Positions 50,116 to 58,010 of a stretch of DNA of 64,000 bases are shown in pieces. Every line of letters begins with the position of its first letter. The first letter of the stretch is position 1. Under the pieces are notes generated by a model, which saw only the letters and a list, made by a program, of their open reading frames with translations, did no database searches and had not been told where the DNA came from. The translations under genes were made by a program, and so were the position numbers. Source of the DNA: Opitutus sp. GAS368 (GTDB taxonomy: Bacteria; Verrucomicrobiota; Verrucomicrobiia; Opitutales; UBA953); the NCBI GenBank assembly GCA_945866215.1, contig CAMBGQ010000002.1, forward strand, positions 28,413-92,412. The letters run 5' to 3'.

Positions 50116-51498
50116 TTAGGCCTGCGGGGTCTGGCCGCCCGTCGTGCCGCCCTGCGGGGGCTTGGGCTTGGAGGCCCGGCCGTCTGCCCGCTTGCGGCGA
50201 AGGTAGGACGCCTTCATCAACTCGACGCTGTCGTCGACGTCCATGCTGTAGCAGGCCATGGTCGATTCTTTCGTCTGGCTCATGAGGCGACCGCGACCGT
50301 AGCGCATCTCTTTGGCCGCCATGATGGCGTCCTCGTCGAGGAGCTGCTTGAGGTATTCGATCTTCTTCTTGGCCCAATCCGAGAGGCCGGGGCGCTTCAG
50401 TAGCTCTTCGAAGGCCAGTTTGGCTTCGGCAAACTTCTGTTTAAGCGTAAGCACTTCGATGGCTTCGATTTTCTCCGCGACGACCGCTTCGTCGATCAGG
50501 GCGGCCACGTCGGCGTCGACGGGCAGGACGGAGAACGTGGCGAGGTCGACTTCCGGGAGCGCGATCAGGGCGGGACCGAATTGCACCTTTTCGCCGTCCT
50601 TCGTGATGGCCTCGAAGTTGACGGCGGCGAGGGCGTCGGCCTTGGCCAGCCCGCCGATCTTCAGTTCGACGACCGCGACGAGCGAGGCATCCCAGGGCAG
50701 GGTGCCGAGCTTGCGGCTGTGGGCGGCGCCGTTCTTGAGGATCTCGCCGACCAGGCGGGCCTGCACGTCGCTGCCGCCCTGCACGCTGACTTTAACCTGA
50801 CGCAGGAAGGAGTTCGACAGGATGGCGAATTGCTCCTCGAAGGCCTCGTCGAGGTCGTCGGCCGTCTGACCGAAGTTGGCGACGCCTTCGCCAGCGGTGG
50901 CCATGCCGGTCATTAGGGATTCGTTGAAGCCGTGGCCGAGTCCCACCGTCGACGTCGTGATGCCGGCTCCGGCGGCCTTGGTGACACGAGCGAAGATCTC
51001 GCTTTCGTTGACCACGCCTTGGTTGGCCTGTCCGTCGCTGAGCAGGATGATGCGGGCGATCCGATCTTTACGGGTGAAGGGGGCGAGCTGTTTCACGCCT
51101 TCCTCCCAGCCACCGAACAGGTCGGTCGAGCCGCGGGCGTCGATCTCCATGATGCGGGCGACGATGGCTTCGCGGTCGGAGGCCGTCGTCAGCGGTTGGA
51201 CGACTTCGATGGCCGAATCGAAGGCCACGATGGCGACCCGGTCATCGGAACGGAGGCCACGGACGATGCGCGAGGCGCTTTCAAGGGCGGCCGCGAGCGG
51301 TTCACCTCCCATCGAGCCGGAGCGGTCGATGACGAGGGCGAGGTCGAGCGGGGCGCGGGGCGCCGCTTCTTGGTTGGACAGGGGCTGGGCCGGCGAGACG
51401 AGGCGGACGAGGACTTGAGTCGCTTCGGAAGCGGCGCGGAGGAAGCCCTTTTTGAGGGGCAGGATTTCGATCGTGGGTTGGTTCATGGGAGGATTCAT
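50116..51498 (-). CDS. VWA domain-containing protein
   Basis: LVIDRSGSMGG (MIDAS), ARIILLSDGQANQG; GGAGG before ATG at 51498. Confidence 0.9.
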   Translation of the reverse strand: MNPPMNQPTIEILPLKKGFLRAASEATQVLVRLVSPAQPLSNQEAAPRAPLDLALVIDRSGSMGGEPLAAALESASRIVRGLRSDDRVAIVAFDSAIEVVQPLTTASDREAIVARIMEIDARGSTDLFGGWEEGVKQLAPFTRKDRIARIILLSDGQANQGVVNESEIFARVTKAAGAGITTSTVGLGHGFNESLMTGMATAGEGVANFGQTADDLDEAFEEQFAILSNSFLRQVKVSVQGGSDVQARLVGEILKNGAAHSRKLGTLPWDASLVAVVELKIGGLAKADALAAVNFEAITKDGEKVQFGPALIALPEVDLATFSVLPVDADVAALIDEAVVAEKIEAIEVLTLKQKFAEAKLAFEELLKRPGLSDWAKKKIEYLKQLLDEDAIMAAKEMRYGRGRLMSQTKESTMACYSMDVDDSVELMKASYLRRKRADGRASKPKPPQGGTTGGQTPQA

Positions 51499-51539
51499 CC
51501 CCTCCACTCTGACCCATCCCTATCTAATGTCAACACCAA

Positions 51540-51580
51540 GACAGATACTTTTCATAAACTACCATGTAAAAGTTACTGTC
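51540..51580 (-). promoter_or_regulatory. Candidate operator dyad upstream of VWA gene
   Basis: GACAGATACTTTT-N15-AAAAGTTACTGTC, 11 of 13 positions symmetrical. Confidence 0.5.
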
Positions 51581-51584
51581 ATAA

Positions 51585-52418
51585 TTATAAATACTTGTTC
51601 ATCAATGCTTTACTAAAATTATCAACGATTTCTAGCAGTTCTTCCTTCGTCGGATTAATTCGATTATCTATATTAAAGTGAGCTTCGCACCAGTGGGTGA
51701 GACGTAGTTTGCTCCATCTCTCGGTCTTGGGTTCGTCTCCGCGGGCGGTGGGGTTGAAGGCCAGGAGCTGTCCGAAGAGGTTGCGGGCGGCCGGACTGAG
51801 GTCGTCGCGCGCCAGCTCCTTTTTTATCATCAGGCGGAGGGCTTCCGCGGGGCTTTCTTCGCTATCAGCGATCTGCCTGAGCTGTTGGACGGTCGAGTAG
51901 CTGGTCTTGCGGCTCGGTCTCGGCGACGGCATGGCTGAGGGCGAGAAGTCACGCGAGGAGAAGATCGGCGAGGCGTGGCGGTTGGGCTGGACGCTGTCGG
52001 CATCGGGCTCGCTCAACATCAGGGACACTTGATCGCTGCCTCGTGTCCGGAAAAAGAGCTTTTCCGCCTCGGTGGGCGTGGCTAATTCGTCGATGAGCTT
52101 ATTGAGCTGGGCGATGATGCGGTTCTCGTGGAGCAGCGTGCGGATACGGTCAAGATCCCAGCCACGTTCGGCGAGGAGACGGGCGAGCAGGAGCTGGCGG
52201 ACTTGCAGGGGGCCGAAGTTGGCCTTGCGGCGGTCGTCCGGGGCGCGCTCGGGCTTGGAGAGTAAGCCCTCGTAGGCGTAGAAGCGCACTAACCGCTCGG
52301 TCGAGCGGTGACGGTCTCCATAGCCTAAGGAGGCCAGTTTATCCGAGACGAAGGCGGCTAAATCCTCGGCCGTGCCCAGGAATTCTTCGTCGTTCAGTTG
52401 GTCGGAGATCTTAAGCAT
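51585..52418 (-). CDS. MerR-like transcriptional regulator with unknown C-terminal domain
   Basis: STERLVRFYAYEGLLSKPER...FGPLQVRQLLLARLLAERGWDLDRIRTLL. Confidence 0.75.
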   Translation of the reverse strand: MLKISDQLNDEEFLGTAEDLAAFVSDKLASLGYGDRHRSTERLVRFYAYEGLLSKPERAPDDRRKANFGPLQVRQLLLARLLAERGWDLDRIRTLLHENRIIAQLNKLIDELATPTEAEKLFFRTRGSDQVSLMLSEPDADSVQPNRHASPIFSSRDFSPSAMPSPRPSRKTSYSTVQQLRQIADSEESPAEALRLMIKKELARDDLSPAARNLFGQLLAFNPTARGDEPKTERWSKLRLTHWCEAHFNIDNRINPTKEELLEIVDNFSKALMNKYL

Positions 52419-52500
52419 GGGCTTGGAATAGAGACATTCTGCTGTCAGCATCTCGTAAAGGGCAATAATATAGTGAAAACGCGGCTGTCAGATTACCCCT

Positions 52501-52535
52501 AAAAGAAGCAGGCCGTCCGAAATCGGACGGCCTGC
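52501..52535 (-). terminator. Intrinsic terminator after amtB (52556..54061)
   Basis: Minus strand GCAGGCCGTCCGA-TT-TCGGACGGCCTGCTTCTTTT. Confidence 0.88.
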
Positions 52536-52555
52536 GGGACTGCTCCCTGGGGGGC

Positions 52556-54061
52556 TTAAGAGTTGCTGGTATAACCCTCTTCGCCGTGGTCCGTGATATC
52601 CAGGCCGCGGGCTTCTTCTTCTTCGGTCGGTCGGAGGCCAATCACTGCCTTGATTAGGTAGGCGAGGATGGCGGTGGCGACCAGGGAGAGGATCAGCGTG
52701 ACGGCGATGGCCTTGAGCTGTTCGGTCAGGAGCGTCTTTCCGACGATGTCCTTCAGGTTCGTGTTGAGGTTACCGTTGACGTCGGCGGTGGCGTAGATGC
52801 CGGTCAGGATGGCACCGAGGGTACCGCCGACCGCGTGGATGCCGAAGGTGTCGAGGGCATCGTCATAGCCGAACTTCGACTTCATATAGACGACGGCCAC
52901 GAAAGGAATCACTCCGGCCAAGACACCGATCAGTACCGCGGAGCTGGCGGTCACGAAGCCTGCTGCCGGGGTGACCACGACGAGGCCGGCGATGGCTCCC
53001 GAGCAGAGGCCGAGGACGCTGGCGTGCTTGCGGAGAATCCACTCGAGGGCGCCCCAAGTGAAGGCGGCGGTCGCGGCGGCGAGGGTGGTGGTCATGAAGG
53101 CCTGGGCGGAGACACCATCGGCGGCAAGGCCTGAACCAGCGTTGAAACCATACCAACCCACCCAGAGCATGCCCGTACCAATGGCGCAGAGCACCATGCT
53201 GTGGGGCGTCATGGGCTTCTTGCCGAAACCGAGACGAGGCCCCAGGATGATGCAGAGCAGGAGGGCGGACCAGCCCGAGGTCATGTGGACGACCGTGCCG
53301 CCGGCGAAGTCGATCGCCTTGATGGAGGCCTTGGCGTTCCAGACGCCGTTCATCTCACCGGTGATGCCCCAGATATGGTGGGCCATCGGGAAGTAGACGA
53401 GGAACATCCAGCCGAGCATGAAGAGCATAACGGCGGAGAATTTCATGCGTTCGGCGATAGCGCCGACGATGAGGGCCGGGGTGATGATCGCGAACATGAG
53501 CTGGAACATCGAGAAGACGTTCTGGGAGATCCAGTAGGCATAGTCTCCGTTCGGGGCGGCGCCGACTCCGTTCAGGAAGAAGAATTCGCTTCCGCCGAAG
53601 ATCTTGCCGAGGAAGGTGCCGTCGAAGCTCTTACCGAAGACCAGGGAGTAACCCACGGCCCACCAGATAATCGCGACCATACCGGCCAGGCCGAAACATT
53701 GGGCGACGATGGAGAGGACATTCTTCGAACGAACGAGGCCTCCGTAGAAGAGGAAGAGACCAGGCAAGGTCATGAAGAGCACTAAGGCGGCACAGACCAT
53801 CATGAAGGCGTTGTGACCAGGGCCGGCGGAAGCGGCGATGGGGCCGGCCGCGACCTTGTCGTCGCCCGCCTTGGGGCCGACGTTATTAACGTAGGCTTCC
53901 AGGTCGGCCACGCGCTGGTCGAGCGCGGGTGCAGCCGGAGCCGCTTTCGCCGCCTCGACTTTGGCGGGTTCAGCCGCCGGGGCGGGAGCGTTCTGCGCGG
54001 GCGACAGATAAGGCACTGCCGCCAAGGCTAGGATGGTGAGAGTTCGGAGCAGGGAGTTCAT
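52556..54061 (-). CDS. amtB: Ammonium transporter with Ala/Pro-rich N-terminal extension
   Basis: FLFYGGLVRSKNVLS, GGTVVHMTSGWSALL, LGWKFAHS-like GYDDALDTFGIHAVGGTLGAILTG. Confidence 0.95.
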   Translation of the reverse strand: MNSLLRTLTILALAAVPYLSPAQNAPAPAAEPAKVEAAKAAPAAPALDQRVADLEAYVNNVGPKAGDDKVAAGPIAASAGPGHNAFMMVCAALVLFMTLPGLFLFYGGLVRSKNVLSIVAQCFGLAGMVAIIWWAVGYSLVFGKSFDGTFLGKIFGGSEFFFLNGVGAAPNGDYAYWISQNVFSMFQLMFAIITPALIVGAIAERMKFSAVMLFMLGWMFLVYFPMAHHIWGITGEMNGVWNAKASIKAIDFAGGTVVHMTSGWSALLLCIILGPRLGFGKKPMTPHSMVLCAIGTGMLWVGWYGFNAGSGLAADGVSAQAFMTTTLAAATAAFTWGALEWILRKHASVLGLCSGAIAGLVVVTPAAGFVTASSAVLIGVLAGVIPFVAVVYMKSKFGYDDALDTFGIHAVGGTLGAILTGIYATADVNGNLNTNLKDIVGKTLLTEQLKAIAVTLILSLVATAILAYLIKAVIGLRPTEEEEARGLDITDHGEEGYTSNS

Positions 54062-54075
54062 GGCGATACCCCTTT

Positions 54076-54092
54076 CGCAACCCTCGTGCCAA
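54076..54092 (-). promoter_or_regulatory. Sigma-54-like promoter element for amtB (52556..54061)
   Basis: Minus strand TTGGCACGAGGGTTGCG, TGGCAC-N5-TTGC. Confidence 0.6.
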
Positions 54093-54202
54093 CCGCTCCA
54101 TTTTCAGCCGTTGATCTGAATGTGCTTAAAAATAATCTTAAGCCAAAGGCAGGCTTGCTGGGAAAAAAGCAAACCAGTGGCCGGGCGCCCAGTAAAACAG
54201 GC

Positions 54203-55477
54203 TTAATTATGATTATAGCCTTCTTCGCCGTGGTCGGCGATGTCGAGCCCTTGGGCCTCGGCTTCTTCTGAAGCCCGCAACCCAATGGTCGCTGCGACCA
54301 ACTTGGCGATAATCCAAGTCATGATCAGAGAAAATACGATGCAAGCCACGATCGCGATGAGCTGGCCGGTCAGCAGGCCTTTTGAAATCAAGGCACCGCC
54401 GGCGGGGTTCACCTCGGCGCTCATGAGCAACGCCGTCGCCAGCGCGCCGATGGTCCCCCCGACGCCGTGGACGCCGAAGGTGTCGAGCGCATCATCATAC
54501 CCGAACTTGGGTTTGAGGACGGAGCAGGCCCAGTAGGAAAGCGTACCGGCCAGCAAGCCAATGATGACGGCGGAGCCGGCGGAGACGAAGCCGGCGGCGT
54601 TGGTCACGGTGGCCAATCCGGCAATCGCGCCCGAGCAGAGACCGAGCACGGAAATCTTTCCGCGGTGAGCCTTCTCGACGACCGCCCACGCAAGCGTGGC
54701 GGTGGCGGCGCCCAGCGTCGTGGTGAGGAAGGCCTGGAGCGCGATACCGTCGGCGGCCAAAGCGGAACCAGCGTTGAACCCATACCAGCCAGCCCAGAGC
54801 AGGCCCGTGCCGATCACGCAAAGCACCATGCTATGCGGGGTCATCGGGCGTTTGCCGAAGCCCGCGCGCGGACCCACCAGCCAGCATAGCATGAGTGCGG
54901 ACCAACCGGAAGTCATGTGGACGACGATACCGCCCGCGAAGTCCGCAGCCTTGAAGGCGGAGTCGGCGTTCGCGATGCCGGAGAAGTCGCCGGTGGCACC
55001 CCACACGGCGTGCGCGACAGGGTAGTAGACCAGAATCGTCCAGAGGAACGAGAACAGCATCACCGCGGAGAACTTCATCCGCTCGGCGACGGCGCCGATG
55101 ATGAGGGCAGGGGTGATCGCCGCGAACATGGCTTGGAAGAGTCCGAACGTCGCGCCAGAAATCCGGGCATCGTAACCGCTGGAATCGGCGCCGAGGCCGG
55201 CGAAACCGAAGTGTTCACTCCCGCCGAAAAGGTGCCCGAGGAAGCCGCCGGCGTAGCTCTTGCCGAAGACGAGGCTGTAACCGAAGGCCCACCACATGAG
55301 GATGCCCATGGCGGTCAAGGCGAGGCATTGCGCGGCAATCGAGAGCACGTTCTTGCTACGCACCAGGCCGCCGTAGAAGAGAAAGAGGCCGGGAATGCAC
55401 ATCATGAGCACCAGAGCGGTGCTCACCATGACCCAGACATTATCAGCGGCGGCAGCAGGAATGGCAGAAATAAGCAT
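54203..55477 (-). CDS. amtB: Ammonium transporter, second copy
   Basis: FLFYGGLVRSKNVLS, GGIVVHMTSGWSALM, GYDDALDTFGVHGVGGTIGALAT. Confidence 0.95.
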   Translation of the reverse strand: MLISAIPAAAADNVWVMVSTALVLMMCIPGLFLFYGGLVRSKNVLSIAAQCLALTAMGILMWWAFGYSLVFGKSYAGGFLGHLFGGSEHFGFAGLGADSSGYDARISGATFGLFQAMFAAITPALIIGAVAERMKFSAVMLFSFLWTILVYYPVAHAVWGATGDFSGIANADSAFKAADFAGGIVVHMTSGWSALMLCWLVGPRAGFGKRPMTPHSMVLCVIGTGLLWAGWYGFNAGSALAADGIALQAFLTTTLGAATATLAWAVVEKAHRGKISVLGLCSGAIAGLATVTNAAGFVSAGSAVIIGLLAGTLSYWACSVLKPKFGYDDALDTFGVHGVGGTIGALATALLMSAEVNPAGGALISKGLLTGQLIAIVACIVFSLIMTWIIAKLVAATIGLRASEEAEAQGLDIADHGEEGYNHN

Positions 55478-55491
55478 AGTGCTTATTATGA

Positions 55492-55507
55492 AGCAAAAAG
55501 TGTGCCA
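55492..55507 (-). promoter_or_regulatory. Sigma-54-like promoter element for amtB (54203..55477)
   Basis: Minus strand TGGCACACTTTTTGCT, exact TGGCAC-N5-TTGC. Confidence 0.65.
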
Positions 55508-55571
55508 TATATTGTGCAGAATAGGTCTTCTGTTGCTTTGCTAAGAATCTAAGACATTTTAAATTTCACCT

Positions 55572-56471
55572 ATGCAGCACCTGCTTAATGTTAAGCATTT
55601 TGCCATTTTTTACGCACTCTTTTGTGCACGGCTTTTAGCAGTAGAACCTCTTCCCGCTAAGGATTGGGTGCTGGTCGCTGATACCCAGTATCGTGCATCG
55701 GACCAAGTCAGGGATGCCGGCGGCCTAAGCGGTGAGTATGGCCGCTCCCGCACCGGGGTCGAACTCATCTACCAGACCCCGGATCGGGCCGTCGACCTGG
55801 AGTGGTATCGCTACGCCAATCGCTTCCAAGGGGCCATCGCCGGAACGGATCGTTCTTACGGCGATACCACGGATGTCATGGTCACGGGGTTTCGCCAGTG
55901 GGATTGGAACCAGAAATACGGAGTCCAGCTGATCTACGCTTTGGAGTTCGCCGCCGAAGAAGGGGTGAGCTTGGGCAGTTCGCATCGCTGGGGCTTAGGC
56001 GGGGCCATGCGCTGGCGGCCCGACGACGAGACCGATCTCTCCCTCGGAATCGTTTTGCAGGACCGCTTCGAGGCCTCGGTCATGCCAATCCCTTATGTCA
56101 AGGCGGTCTGGCGGCCCTCTTCCTCCGCCGAAGTCGAGCTGCGCGCCACCGGACTGCAGAACGGTATCATCATCCGCGGCTTCCCGACCGAAGACCGGGC
56201 GACGATCATCGATTTTTCGGTCGCCTACGAGACCCTGAGTTTCGCGCTCACCGATGGGAGTTACGGGTCTCGCGCGGTCGCCATCGGCGAGGTGCCGGTC
56301 CGTTTTGGCGTGACGCAATTCTTGGAAAAAACCGGGACCTGGTTCGTGCGCGGGTCGGCCGAATGGATCGCCTTCGCCCGCCATAGCTTCAAGCACGACG
56401 GCGAGACGCAAGGCGCCTTCCAGCCGGGTGCGCAATGGGGGCTGGCCCTTCGTCTCGGCGCTCGCTTCTGA
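55572..56471 (+). CDS. Predicted outer-membrane beta-barrel protein, hypothetical
   Basis: Signal peptide; alternating aromatic strands; C-terminal LRLGARF. Confidence 0.7.
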   Translation: MQHLLNVKHFAIFYALFCARLLAVEPLPAKDWVLVADTQYRASDQVRDAGGLSGEYGRSRTGVELIYQTPDRAVDLEWYRYANRFQGAIAGTDRSYGDTTDVMVTGFRQWDWNQKYGVQLIYALEFAAEEGVSLGSSHRWGLGGAMRWRPDDETDLSLGIVLQDRFEASVMPIPYVKAVWRPSSSAEVELRATGLQNGIIIRGFPTEDRATIIDFSVAYETLSFALTDGSYGSRAVAIGEVPVRFGVTQFLEKTGTWFVRGSAEWIAFARHSFKHDGETQGAFQPGAQWGLALRLGARF

Positions 56472-56702
56472 TTAGCCGGCGGCCGGTTGCAGCCACTCGT
56501 CGCGGCGACGGAGGGCGAGCTCGAGGTCGTGGGTGCGGAGCGAGCGGCGGACGCGACGCTTCGTGAAGTCAGCGAGGTGCTCGGTGTAGTGCAGCCACCA
56601 GGTCCCGTTGTTGTTCCATAGGTGGTGCAGGCGGTTAGCCTCGCTGACTCGGATGGACAGCTTGGCGGAGGGTTGGCGGTTGGCTTCGTGGGTGTTGATC
56701 AT
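56472..56702 (-). CDS. 76-aa protein resembling an integrase N-terminal arm-binding segment
   Basis: NNNGTWWLHYTEHLADFTKRRVRRSLRTHDLELALRRRDEWL. Confidence 0.5.
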   Translation of the reverse strand: MINTHEANRQPSAKLSIRVSEANRLHHLWNNNGTWWLHYTEHLADFTKRRVRRSLRTHDLELALRRRDEWLQPAAG

Positions 56703-56736
56703 GGTGGGCGGCGGTGAGAGGGACGCGCATCACGAT

Positions 56737-56759
56737 CAGTCCACGGGGGACTGTTTTTT
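56737..56759 (+). terminator. Isolated intrinsic terminator
   Basis: CAGTCC-ACGGG-GGACTGTTTTTT. Confidence 0.7.
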
Positions 56760-56772
56760 AGCCTTTCGGCTC

Positions 56773-56937
56773 TCATTTCGGCGCCTTTCGGCTCCGATGA
56801 CCACCGCGGCCTTTGGAAGGCTCGGTTGGTGCAGGTTCGGCTTTCGCCCGTCCTGCTCGTAATGCGGCTAATAATGAACTGACTTCAATATGGTCACCCC
56901 AACCTGAGAAAGCAAGGGCGGTCTGGCCGATAGAGTG
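56773..56937 (-). pseudogene. Start-less open fragment, possible gene remnant
   Basis: Frame HSIGQTALAFSGWGDHIEVSSLLAALRAGRAKAEPAPTEPSKGRGGHRSRKAPK* between stops, no standard start. Confidence 0.35.
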
Positions 56938-57010
56938 TCATAAAAACCTGGGCCGCCGCCCGCCTGGCCCGGGCTTGCCGTGCCCGTGCCGGGCGGCATG
57001 ATACTGCTCG

Positions 57011-57271
57011 ATGGGTTTCTTTCGCTTCCGCAAAATCATCCCCCTCGGAAAATTATTCCGAATCAATCTCTCCAAGACCGGGGCGTCGTTGTCGGCTGGT
57101 CAACCAGGCGCCACGATTAATATCCGGAAGGATCGCGTCGACGGCACGGTGGGGATTCCGGGCAGCGGACTTTCTTATAAGGAGCGGCTTGCGAACCGCG
57201 GCTGCGCTTCGGCGCTCGTATTCGTGCTCATGCTCGCCACCTCGCTCGCCGCCCTCGTCTGGGCGCGCTGA
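57011..57271 (+). CDS. DUF4236-like small protein with C-terminal TM
   Basis: MGFFRFRKIIPLGKLFRINLSKTGASLSAGQPGATINI...GTVGIPGSGLSYKE. Confidence 0.82.
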   Translation: MGFFRFRKIIPLGKLFRINLSKTGASLSAGQPGATINIRKDRVDGTVGIPGSGLSYKERLANRGCASALVFVLMLATSLAALVWAR

Positions 57272-57321
57272 ACGCGGTTTCGTCGGAAGCGTTGCGCGCC
57301 TCCGACGATCGTCGCCGCAAG

Positions 57322-57405
57322 TGCCCGGGAAAGGACTCGAACCTTCATGCCTTTAGAGGGCGGCGGATTTTGAGTCCGCTGCGGCTGCCATTTCGCCACC
57401 CGGGC
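57322..57405 (-). tRNA. tRNA-Leu (CAA)
   Basis: Minus strand GCCCGGG...CCCGGGC-A, long variable arm, anticodon loop CTCAAAA. Confidence 0.93.
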
Positions 57406-57500
57406 GGATTGCGGACATGCATTCACTCCGCGGGCGTCGGTGCGTGCAAGAAAAACCGTGCCTGTCGGTGCGCCGCGCATCATGAAAAAACGCGGGCAAC

Positions 57501-57530
57501 AAAAAAGGCGCTCCTTGCGGAGCGCCTTTT
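57501..57530 (-). terminator. Intrinsic terminator downstream of HU gene
   Basis: AAAAGGCGCTCC-TTGC-GGAGCGCCTTTT, near symmetric. Confidence 0.88.
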
Positions 57531-57550
57531 GGCGTGAATCTCGAGAGAGA

Positions 57551-57838
57551 TTACTTGGCGCCGAGGATCGCGTCCTTGGCGGCCTTGGCCACGCGGAACT
57601 TCACGACCTTCTTAGCCTTGATCTGGATGGTTTCGCCGGTGGCCGGGTTGCGACCGAGGCGAGCCTTGCGGTGGACGAGGACGAGCTTGCCGAGGCCGGG
57701 CAGCGTGAAGGAGTTCTTCGCGTTCTTGTAGGCGAGGTTGGCGATGATCTCGAGGATCGCGACGGCCTGCTTCTTGCTGAGTTCAGCTTTTTCAGCGATG
57801 GCACCGGCGATTTGGGATTTGGTGAGGGCTTTGGACAT
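57551..57838 (-). CDS. HU-family DNA-binding protein
   Basis: MSKALTKSQIAGAIAEKAELSKKQAVAIL...LPGLGKLVLVHRKARLGRNPATGETIQI. Confidence 0.96.
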   Translation of the reverse strand: MSKALTKSQIAGAIAEKAELSKKQAVAILEIIANLAYKNAKNSFTLPGLGKLVLVHRKARLGRNPATGETIQIKAKKVVKFRVAKAAKDAILGAK

Positions 57839-58010
57839 GTGGGTTGTGGGTTGGTTGTGCAGTGATGCGGGTCTATTAAGTATCGAACCGTACGGGTAAA
57901 ACCAGCGAAAAATAAGGGCAGGGTGCAGGTTTCTTGGGGCCCCCGTCTCCCGTTAAAAATCTTTTGCATGCGTCCGCCTTTCAATTTAGGTGTCTTCCAG
58001 TCCTCCCCCC

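Noticed and set aside
56761-56794. 12-bp direct repeat GCCTTTCGGCTC
   Set aside because: Only two copies; likely part of the low-complexity basic tail of the remnant frame.
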